A stretch of 64,000 nt of DNA from Alphaproteobacteria bacterium (GTDB taxonomy: Bacteria; Pseudomonadota; Alphaproteobacteria; Micropepsales; Micropepsaceae). The stretch spans positions 62,001-126,000 of the forward strand of contig CANIHD010000006.1 of the NCBI GenBank assembly GCA_947467345.1. The letters run 5' to 3'. Of the stretch, positions 57,333 through 64,000 are shown piece after piece (positions within the stretch are counted from its first letter, which is position 1; every line of letters starts with the position of its first letter). A model generated the notes under the pieces. The model ran no database searches and was not told where the DNA came from. It saw nothing but the letters and a program-made list of their open reading frames with translations. The position numbers were made by a program, and so were the translations under genes.

Positions 57333-57946
57333 CACACGCCCTGCCCTGGCTTTGCGTCGACGATTTCGATGGCATCTTTCGGACGGCGGTGAACCTGCGC
57401 CGCGATCGATTGCCGTTTGACGCCTGGACGATGCCGCAGCGTGAGAACGATGGCACCGATCATGGCGACCAGGAGCACCATTCCCGCCAACTGGAAGTAG
57501 AAAACATAATCGGTATAGAGGATGCGCCCGATGGCCTCGGTGTTGCTGACGCCTTCCGGCGTCGGGTGCGCCAAATTGGCAGCGCCGCGTTCGGACACGG
57601 TCCAGATACCGACCGCCAATTCCACCAGCAGCAAAAGGCCGATCAGCGCGCCCAGCGGCAGATAGGTCATCACCCCGCGACGAAGCCCGCCGAAATCGAT
57701 GTCGAGCATCATCACGACGAAGAGGAACAGCACGGCCACGGCGCCGACATAGACGACGACCAGGATCATCGCCAAGAATTCGGCGCCCAGAAGAACGAAC
57801 AGAGCCGCGGCGTTGAAGAACGCCAGGATCAGAAACAACACCGAGTGCACGGGATTGCGCGCCGATATCACCATCAGCCCGGAGAGGATCGTGATCGCGG
57901 CAAAGAGATAGAAGGCGAGCGTCGCTATCAAGAAACGCTCCTCCAT
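57332..57946 (-). CDS. nuoJ: NADH-quinone oxidoreductase subunit J
   Basis: NuoJ has 204 residues and five membrane helices. [20 protein letters not shown] and [20 protein letters not shown], which includes the pi-bulge helix involved in coupling, are diagnostic. The C-terminal tail is polar. A 98-base gap separates it from nuoI, the longest inside the operon. Confidence 0.96.
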   Translation of the reverse strand: MEERFLIATLAFYLFAAITILSGLMVISARNPVHSVLFLILAFFNAAALFVLLGAEFLAMILVVVYVGAVAVLFLFVVMMLDIDFGGLRRGVMTYLPLGALIGLLLLVELAVGIWTVSERGAANLAHPTPEGVSNTEAIGRILYTDYVFYFQLAGMVLLVAMIGAIVLTLRHRPGVKRQSIAAQVHRRPKDAIEIVDAKPGQGV

Positions 57947-58044
57947 CCTTCACCACGCTCGGCGTTCTTCTCGTCGAGGAGAAGGCAACGGCGCGGGCTC
58001 TGGTACATATCGATCATTGAATTCATGTTTCCGTTTGGGCGCTC

Positions 58045-58533
58045 CTAGCGATAGGGCGCGTCCAACTCCAGATTTTTTGCGATTTCACGTTCCCAGCGGT
58101 CGCCATTCGCGAGAAGGCGCGCTTTGTCGTAATAGAGCTCTTCCCGGGTTTCGACCGAGAAATCCAAATTCGGGCCTTCCACGATGGCGTCTACCGGGCA
58201 GGCTTCTTGGCACAGGCCGCAATAGATGCATTTCACCATGTCGATGTCGTAGCGCGTGGTGCGGCGGCTGCCGTCTTCGCGGGGTTCCGCTTCGATGGTG
58301 ATGGCCTGCGCCGGGCACACGGCTTCGCACAATTTGCAGGCGATACAGCGTTCTTCGCCCGAGGCATAGCGGCGAAGCGCATGCTCGCCGCGAAAGCGCG
58401 GCGACAGCGCGGAGCGCTCGAACGGGTAGTTCAACGTCGCCTTGGGCCGGAAGAAATATTTCATCGCCACGGCAAAACCCATGACGAAGTCCCAGAGGAA
58501 GATCGTGCGCGCGGTGCGGTCAAGCCAAGCCAT
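58045..58533 (-). CDS. nuoI: NADH-quinone oxidoreductase subunit I
   Basis: NuoI carries clusters N6a and N6b near the quinone site. The 162-residue protein has two ferredoxin motifs, [16 protein letters not shown] and [16 protein letters not shown], each with four cysteines, and the [17 protein letters not shown] lead. It is complete and nine bases after nuoH. Confidence 0.97.
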   Translation of the reverse strand: MAWLDRTARTIFLWDFVMGFAVAMKYFFRPKATLNYPFERSALSPRFRGEHALRRYASGEERCIACKLCEAVCPAQAITIEAEPREDGSRRTTRYDIDMVKCIYCGLCQEACPVDAIVEGPNLDFSVETREELYYDKARLLANGDRWEREIAKNLELDAPYR

Positions 58534-58542
58534 GTTTCACCC

Positions 58543-59586
58543 TCAAACCGGCAAACGATCGAAAACGATGAGATAGCCCGCCGTCAGAATGACCCAGACA
58601 AGAGAGGTCGGCAGGAATACTTTCCAGCCCAGACGCATCAGCTGATCGTAGCGATAGCGCGGCACAATCGCCTTCACCATCGCGAACATGAAGAAGAAGA
58701 ACACGACCTTGGCGATCAGCCAGAGCACGCCGGGAACTGCATTCAGTGGCCAGATATCGATGGGCGGCAGCCATCCTCCGAAGAAGAGAATGGACAACAT
58801 GGCGCACATCAGAACGATGTTCAGATATTCGCCCACCATGAAGAGGAGATACGGCGTCGAGGAATATTCCACCATGAACCCGGCCACGAGTTCGGATTCC
58901 GCTTCCGGCAGATCGAAGGGCGGACGGTTGGTTTCCGCCAATGCCGAGATGAAGAAGATCACGAACATCGGGAAAAGAATACCGAAGGCGTTCCAGCCGC
59001 GAATGTCGGGGCCTTGCGAATTCACGATATCGCTGATGTTCAGCGAGCCCGCAAACAGCAGGACGGTGATCAGCACGAAGCCAATGGAGACTTCGTAGGA
59101 CACCATCTGCGCCGCCGAGCGCAGCGCGCCGAGAAAAGCGTATTTCGAATTCGACGCCCAGCCCCCCATGATGATGCCGTAAACACCAAGCGACGAGATG
59201 GCGAAGAGGTAGAGAATGCCGACATTGATATCGGCGACCACCCAACCTGGTCCCACTGGAACCACCGCCCACGATGCCATGGCGAGAACGAAAGCCAGCA
59301 GCGGCGCAAGCAGATAGACGCCTTTGTTCGCGCCCGCCGGAATCACCGCTTCCTTGGTGGCGAATTTGATAAAGTCGGCGAAGCTTTGCAGCAACCCGAA
59401 TATGCCGACCACGTTGGGGCCGCGCCGCATCTGCACCGCCGCCCAAACTTTGCGGTCGAACAGCAGCAGGAAGGCGAGCATGACCAGCAGAACGACCGAG
59501 AGGACGAGAATGAGAATCCCCTGGCTGAGCACCCATGCCCAGCCATACGGCAGACCCAGTGACGAGAAGAATTCGACCAGCGCCAT
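58543..59586 (-). CDS. nuoH: NADH-quinone oxidoreductase subunit H
   Basis: NuoH forms the quinone entry chamber with NuoB and NuoD. The 347-residue protein has eight membrane helices, [54 protein letters not shown] and the [20 protein letters not shown] end. It lies three bases after nuoG. Confidence 0.97.
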   Translation of the reverse strand: MALVEFFSSLGLPYGWAWVLSQGILILVLSVVLLVMLAFLLLFDRKVWAAVQMRRGPNVVGIFGLLQSFADFIKFATKEAVIPAGANKGVYLLAPLLAFVLAMASWAVVPVGPGWVVADINVGILYLFAISSLGVYGIIMGGWASNSKYAFLGALRSAAQMVSYEVSIGFVLITVLLFAGSLNISDIVNSQGPDIRGWNAFGILFPMFVIFFISALAETNRPPFDLPEAESELVAGFMVEYSSTPYLLFMVGEYLNIVLMCAMLSILFFGGWLPPIDIWPLNAVPGVLWLIAKVVFFFFMFAMVKAIVPRYRYDQLMRLGWKVFLPTSLVWVILTAGYLIVFDRLPV

Positions 59587-59589
59587 GCC

Positions 59590-61713
59590 CTACTCCGCCG
59601 CTTCCTGGGAACGTTGCACATAGATGCGCGAACATTCGGCCATGGTCTCGCTGGCACGCGCGATGGCGTTGGAGAGGTAGTAATCGACGATCGGAGAAGC
59701 GAGCGGACGTGCGGCATCAATTTTGCCCGCGGTACCGACCGCGTTCCAAATCGCGGGGTCAGCGCCCACATGCTGCGCCGGCACATCACGCACCACGAAA
59801 TGCGGCAGTTCTGCATAAAGTTTCTCGCGCAACTGCTCGACGGTGTCGTAAGGCAGCGTCTTCCCGAGCACGTCCGAAAGCGCCCGCAGGATCGCCCAAT
59901 CTTCCTTGGCCTCGCCCGGCGGGAAGGTGGCACGATTGGCAAGCTGCACGCGCCCTTCCGCATTCACATAGAGGCCAGATTTTTCGGTGTAGGCCGCCGC
60001 CGGCAAAATGACGTCGGCGCGGTGCGCGCCAATATCGCCATGCGTGCCCTGATAGACCAGGAACGCTTTGCCCAAACGGCTGGTGTCGATTTCATCGGCG
60101 CCGAGGAGATAGACGAATTCGATATCGCCATTTGCGGCGCCTTCGAGAATGGCGCCGGTATCGCGTCCGCCTGCACCCGGCAGGAAGGAAAGATCAAGAC
60201 CAGCCACGCGCGACGCTGCGCTGTGCAGCACGTTGAGACCGCTCCAGCCGCCTTCGGTTGCATTGCCTGCCGGGCCAATGGCGCCGGTGGAGGCCGCGAG
60301 CTGCGCGGCGAGGCGAAGAATAGCCGCGCCATCGGCACGCGAGAGAGCGCCAGCACCGACAATGATCATCGGGCGCGCGGCGTTCTTCAAAATTTCTGCA
60401 AACGGATTGGCGCCGGAAACGAGATCTTCCAGCACCGAAGCCGACGTGCCGAGCTGCTGCACCGGGTAGGTCAGATCGCGCGGGGCGCCGACATTGGCGA
60501 TCTTCAGATTGCCGTAGAGCCACGTCTTGCGAATGCGCGCGTTCAGCACCGGCGCTTCCCAGCGCGGATTGGTCCCGATCAACAGGATCGCATCGGCCGC
60601 TTCAATACCCGCAAAGGTGGAATTGAAGAGATAGGATTGGCGCGGTCCACCGCCGATCTTGGCGCCGTCCTGGCGGCAATCGAGATTGGCGACATTCAGG
60701 CTGCGCATGAGATCACGCAGCGCTTTGATTTCTTCCGCCGCCGCGAGATCGCCGACAATGGCCGCCATTTTCGCCGGCGCGATCGTCTTCACCTTTGCCG
60801 CGATGGCCGCGAACGCCTCAGCCCAACTTGCGGGCTCGAGCTTGCCGTTGCGGCGGATGAAAGGCCGATCAAGACGCTGGCGCTTCAAACCGTCCCAAAC
60901 AAAACGCGACTTGTCGCCGAGCCACTCTTCGTTCACGCCTTCATTGATGCGCGGCAGAATGCGCATCACTTCGCGGCCACGAGAATCGATGCGGATATTG
61001 CAGCCCATGGCATCCATCACGTCGATGGATTCGGTCTTGCGCAATTCCCACGGGCGCGCCGTGAAGGAATAGGGCTTCGAAAGCAGCGCGCCGACTGGGC
61101 ACAGGTCGATGACATTTCCCGACAATTCGGAATCGATCGCCTTCTCGAGATAGGTAGTGATTTCCATGTCTTCACCGCGGCCCGTGGCGCCCAGATCGGG
61201 AACGCCCGCAATCTCAGTGGCGAAGCGTACGCAGCGCGTGCACTGGATGCAGCGGTTCATGCTCGTCTTGACGAGCGGGCCCATATATTTGTCTTCGACG
61301 GCGCGCTTGTTTTCTTCGAAGCGATTGAACGACGCGCGACCATAGCCCATGGCCTGATCCTGCAAATCGCACTCGCCGCCCTGGTCGCAGATCGGGCAGT
61401 CGAGCGGATGATTGATCAGCAAGAATTCCATCACGCCTTCGCGCGCTTTGCGCGCCACCGGCGATGACGTGTTGATCTTGGCGGGCGTGCCGTCGCGATT
61501 GGGCGGAATGTCTTTGACCTGCAGCGCACACGACGCTTGCGGCTTGGGCGAACCCACCCATTCGACAAGACACATACGGCAATTGCCGGCGATGCTGAGG
61601 CGCTCGTGATAGCAGAAGCGAGGGATTTCCGCGCCCGCCATTTCGCACGCCTGCAACAGCGTGAGCGTGGGGTCCGCCTCGATTTCCTTGCCGTCGATGA
61701 TGAGTTTGGCCAT
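59590..61713 (-). CDS. nuoG: NADH-quinone oxidoreductase subunit G
   Basis: NuoG holds three to four iron-sulfur clusters in the peripheral arm. In the 707-residue protein the N-terminal 2Fe-2S domain has [19 protein letters not shown]; the next cluster has a His-coordinated [19 protein letters not shown] motif and [15 protein letters not shown] molybdopterin oxidoreductase-like but cofactor-free C-terminal domain follows (from about 220). The length is that of the mitochondrial-type alphaproteobacterial NuoG. Confidence 0.96.
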   Translation of the reverse strand: MAKLIIDGKEIEADPTLTLLQACEMAGAEIPRFCYHERLSIAGNCRMCLVEWVGSPKPQASCALQVKDIPPNRDGTPAKINTSSPVARKAREGVMEFLLINHPLDCPICDQGGECDLQDQAMGYGRASFNRFEENKRAVEDKYMGPLVKTSMNRCIQCTRCVRFATEIAGVPDLGATGRGEDMEITTYLEKAIDSELSGNVIDLCPVGALLSKPYSFTARPWELRKTESIDVMDAMGCNIRIDSRGREVMRILPRINEGVNEEWLGDKSRFVWDGLKRQRLDRPFIRRNGKLEPASWAEAFAAIAAKVKTIAPAKMAAIVGDLAAAEEIKALRDLMRSLNVANLDCRQDGAKIGGGPRQSYLFNSTFAGIEAADAILLIGTNPRWEAPVLNARIRKTWLYGNLKIANVGAPRDLTYPVQQLGTSASVLEDLVSGANPFAEILKNAARPMIIVGAGALSRADGAAILRLAAQLAASTGAIGPAGNATEGGWSGLNVLHSAASRVAGLDLSFLPGAGGRDTGAILEGAANGDIEFVYLLGADEIDTSRLGKAFLVYQGTHGDIGAHRADVILPAAAYTEKSGLYVNAEGRVQLANRATFPPGEAKEDWAILRALSDVLGKTLPYDTVEQLREKLYAELPHFVVRDVPAQHVGADPAIWNAVGTAGKIDAARPLASPIVDYYLSNAIARASETMAECSRIYVQRSQEAAE

Positions 61714-61716
61714 CGG

Positions 61717-62190
61717 TCAGTTCGTTCCAGGAAAAGGCGCGAAGGGATCGCCAGGTAAGCCGCCCATCGGATCAAGCGGATCGGGCCCGCCGCCGAGAAG
61801 CGCGCTTTGATCGAGCGCGTTGATACATTCGTTCATGCCAATCCACTCGCTCGTGGCCTCGATGCAAATCGCGGCGGTAGAAGCCGCCGAGCTGTTCAAC
61901 CCGCCAAAACTATCGGATTGCGCTTCAAGCAATTGCAGTGAGTCCACATTTCCGTCGGAATCGAGAAGCCCATTTCCGCCGAGCCAGGACATCACGAACT
62001 CCCGCGCTTCGGTTTGCGCCGCAGTGCACGGCACAATCATATCGGTCTTCTCTTTCACGATGTCGGCGCACAACCGCGCAATGGCCTCTTCCGGCGAGGC
62101 CTGTTCGGCTTCAGGCGCAGAATTCTGCGCGGTCAAAAACACCGCTGCCGAAGCCGCCACGACAAGACGCGAGATGTGCATGCTGGCCAT
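61717..62190 (-). CDS. Secreted four-cysteine protein of unknown function inside the nuo operon
   Basis: The 157-residue protein starts with a short signal peptide (HISRLVVAASAAVFLTAQ). The mature part has four cysteines (C41, C55, C109, C121), enough for two disulfides, and two alpha-helical stretches (EEAIARLCADIVKEKTDM, SAASTAAICIEATSEWIG). The tail is low-complexity Gly/Pro/Asp. It lies two bases after nuoF and three before nuoG, so it is cotranscribed with complex I genes. I recognise no family. Being exported, it is not likely to be a cytoplasmic peripheral-arm subunit; a periplasmic role linked to complex I, or simple insertion, are both possible. Confidence 0.75.
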   Translation of the reverse strand: MASMHISRLVVAASAAVFLTAQNSAPEAEQASPEEAIARLCADIVKEKTDMIVPCTAAQTEAREFVMSWLGGNGLLDSDGNVDSLQLLEAQSDSFGGLNSSAASTAAICIEATSEWIGMNECINALDQSALLGGGPDPLDPMGGLPGDPFAPFPGTN

Positions 62191-62192
62191 AT

Positions 62193-63482
62193 CTATTCCG
62201 CCGCTATCGGTGCTGCGGATTTGTACGCCGCGATGCGCCGTTCAAGTTCAGGGCGGAAATGGCGGATCAGACCTTGGATCGGCCATGCCGCCGCGTCGCC
62301 AAGCGCGCAGATCGTATGGCCTTCAACTTCTTTAGAAACTTCGAGCAGCAAATCGATTTCCGTCACATCGGCGCGGCCCTGCACCATGCGGTTCATCACG
62401 CGCATCATCCAGCCCGTGCCTTCGCGGCAGGGCGTACATTGCCCGCAGCTCTCGTGTTTGTAGAACGCTGCGAGGCGCGCAATTGCCTTCACGACGTCGG
62501 CGGATTTGTCCATCACGATCACGGCGGCGGTGCCAAGGCCCGACTGCACTTCCTTGAGCGAGTCGAAATCCATCAGCACGGTGTCGCAGATCGATCTCGG
62601 CAACAGCGGCACGGACGCGCCACCAGGGATGACGGCGAGAAGATTGTCCCAGCCGCCCCGCACGCCGCCGGCATGTCTGTCGATAAGCTCTCGCATGGAG
62701 ATGCCCATCTCTTCTTCGACATTGCAGGGCTTATTTACGTGCCCTGAAATGCAATACACCTTGGTGCCGGTGTTGTTGGCGCGCCCGATGCCGGCAAACC
62801 ATTCGGCGCCGCGCCGCAAAATCGTCGGCGCCACCGCAATGGATTCGACATTGTTGACGGTGGTCGGGCAGCCATAAAGACCAACATTGGCGGGGAATGG
62901 CGGCTTCAGCCGCGGCATGCCCTTCTTGCCTTCCAGGCTTTCCAGCAGCGCCGTCTCTTCGCCGCAAATATAGGCGCCGGCGCCGTGATGCAGATAAAGT
63001 TCGAAATCGTAGCAGTGAATATTGTTCTTGCCGATGAGCTTGGCTGCGTAGGCCTCATCGATGGCGGCCTGCAATTGCAGACGCTCGGCGATGAACTCAC
63101 CGCGAATATAGATGTAGCAAGCATGCGCGCGCATGGCGAAGGACGCGACCAAGCAGCCCTCGATCAGCAAATGCGGATCGTGCCGCATGATGTCGCGGTC
63201 TTTGCAGGTACCGGGCTCGGATTCGTCAGCGTTGACGACGAGATAATGCGGTCGTTCTTTCACCTCTTTGGGCATGAACGACCATTTCAGCCCGGTTGGA
63301 AAACCAGCGCCGCCGCGTCCGCGCAGGCCTGACTTCTTCAGAACGTCGACAATGCCCTCGGGGCCCTTTTCGAGCATCGCCTTGGTGCCGTCCCACGCGC
63401 CGCGCTTCATCGCCGCCTGAAGGCGCCAATCTTCGAAGCCGTAGAGATTTGTGAAAATGCGGTCTTTGTCCGCGAGGGTCAT
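62193..63482 (-). CDS. nuoF: NADH-quinone oxidoreductase subunit F
   Basis: NuoF binds NADH and FMN and passes electrons to cluster N3. The 429-residue protein has the glycine-rich [13 protein letters not shown], the NADH/FMN-site [32 protein letters not shown], and the 4Fe-4S ligands in [16 protein letters not shown] followed by [13 protein letters not shown]. The ATG overlaps the nuoE stop by four bases. Confidence 0.97.
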   Translation of the reverse strand: MTLADKDRIFTNLYGFEDWRLQAAMKRGAWDGTKAMLEKGPEGIVDVLKKSGLRGRGGAGFPTGLKWSFMPKEVKERPHYLVVNADESEPGTCKDRDIMRHDPHLLIEGCLVASFAMRAHACYIYIRGEFIAERLQLQAAIDEAYAAKLIGKNNIHCYDFELYLHHGAGAYICGEETALLESLEGKKGMPRLKPPFPANVGLYGCPTTVNNVESIAVAPTILRRGAEWFAGIGRANNTGTKVYCISGHVNKPCNVEEEMGISMRELIDRHAGGVRGGWDNLLAVIPGGASVPLLPRSICDTVLMDFDSLKEVQSGLGTAAVIVMDKSADVVKAIARLAAFYKHESCGQCTPCREGTGWMMRVMNRMVQGRADVTEIDLLLEVSKEVEGHTICALGDAAAWPIQGLIRHFRPELERRIAAYKSAAPIAAE

Positions 63483-64000
63483 GTGCTCACCCCTTTGGAC
63501 GCATCATGCGAACCCGTCAATGTGGTGGCGCCGCCTTCCGGCTCGGAGGAATGGCGCGAATTCTGCGGGCCTGGCTTCGGACGCTCGCCACGGCGAAGCG
63601 CGGCGATGATTTTCTCGGTTGAACCGGCGTCGAGATCTTCGAAGAAATCGTTGCCCACCTGAATCATCGGCGCGTTCACGCAAGCGCCAAGACATTCCGT
63701 TTCCGTCCACGACAATTTGCCGTCCGCCGAAACGACACCCTGCTGCGGGTGAATATGTTTTTTGCACGCGTCGACGATGGCGTCGGAGCCGCGCAGCCAG
63801 CACGGCGTGGTGGTGCAGACATAGACGAGATTGTCGCCCACCGGATGCAGGTTGAACATGGTGTAGAAGGTGGCGACTTCCAGCACGCGGATATAGGGCA
63901 TCGAGAGCATCTTCGCGACGGACTCGACGATGGGTTTTGTCACCCACCCTTCTTGCTCTTGCGCGCGCCATAGCAGTGGGATGACTGCAGATGCCTGCCG
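63479..64000 (-). CDS. nuoE: NADH-quinone oxidoreductase subunit E (5' part outside window)
   Basis: NuoE holds the 2Fe-2S cluster N1a. The reading frame is open to the right edge, and the conserved segment before the first internal start ([17 protein letters not shown]) shows that the gene continues beyond it. The cluster ligands are visible as C-x4-C (CTTTPC) and [21 protein letters not shown] is a family signature. The C-terminal tail ([15 protein letters not shown] onward) is long, polar and variable. The true start, about 30-50 residues further on, is not in the window. Confidence 0.95.
   Translation of the reverse strand, partial: RQASAVIPLLWRAQEQEGWVTKPIVESVAKMLSMPYIRVLEVATFYTMFNLHPVGDNLVYVCTTTPCWLRGSDAIVDACKKHIHPQQGVVSADGKLSWTETECLGACVNAPMIQVGNDFFEDLDAGSTEKIIAALRRGERPKPGPQNSRHSSEPEGGATTLTGSHDASKGVST

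Noticed and set aside
57928-58026. 32-codon frame (minus) in the nuoI-nuoJ gap
   Set aside because: It overlaps the nuoJ start in another frame, has no hydrophobic or conserved pattern and no clear ribosome binding site of its own.

Overview
The window is a dense, roughly 60% GC chromosomal segment from an alphaproteobacterium. Three things point there: the gene order (trpGDC-moaC-moeA-lexA-comEC-gltX-gltA, lpxB-lpxI-lpxA-fabZ-lpxD-skp-bamA-rseP-dxr-cdsA-uppS-frr-pyrH-tsf-rpsB, dnaE-lolD-lolC-proS, DUF1467-rnj-coaX-birA-nuoN...nuoE), the GAAC-N7-GAAC type of LexA operator, and LpxI rather than LpxH. A relative of Caulobacterales or Micropepsaceae/Rhizomicrobium is my guess; I cannot resolve the genus.

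Layout. Positions 1-1605 are a rearranged edge: a cobalamin riboswitch with its promoter facing off the left end, an IS6-family element, and an AT-rich stretch with a tandem repeat. Positions 1606-7331 (+) hold the tryptophan genes trpG-trpD-trpC (no trpE), then moaC (with an unusual C-terminal helix-turn-helix-like extension), moeA and lexA; a VOC-family gene points the other way from lexA and shares its LexA box. Positions 7355-14918 hold a glycosyltransferase-like gene, comEC (-), gltX, gltA, a secreted hydrolase and a methyltransferase. Positions 14861-29873 (-) form one long cell-envelope and translation operon running from rpsB to lpxB. Positions 30339-37257 (+) are the most accessory-looking part: three tandem paralogous outer-membrane-type proteins (CBM9-like domain plus DUF5916 barrel), followed by a class I glutamine amidotransferase and msrB (-) and a molbindin gene (+). 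Positions 38713-46367 (-) hold dnaE, a 33-residue membrane peptide under a perfect LexA box (SidA-like), a secreted HEAT-repeat protein, and lolD-lolC. proS (+) is of the archaeal/eukaryotic type. Positions 48185-64000 (-) hold a small secreted protein, DUF1467, RNase J, coaX, birA and the complex I operon nuoN to nuoE. The nuo operon carries an extra secreted-protein gene between nuoF and nuoG, and nuoE runs off the window.

How the genes work together. The lpx/fabZ/bamA/skp/rseP/lol genes build lipid A, fold outer-membrane proteins and export lipoproteins; dxr, uppS and cdsA supply isoprenoid carrier and phospholipid precursors; rpsB, tsf and frr serve translation and pyrH pyrimidine nucleotide supply. 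The two LexA boxes (before lexA and before the 33-residue peptide) form a small SOS circuit: damage would derepress lexA, possibly the VOC gene, and a putative division inhibitor next to the replicative polymerase gene.

The strongest leads are the SOS-controlled SidA-like peptide, the MoaC-HTH fusion, the triplicated DUF5916 locus with a conserved Cys-Cys motif, the non-canonical ProRS in the usual proS position, and the extra exported protein inside the complex I operon. I saw no tRNA, rRNA or CRISPR array.
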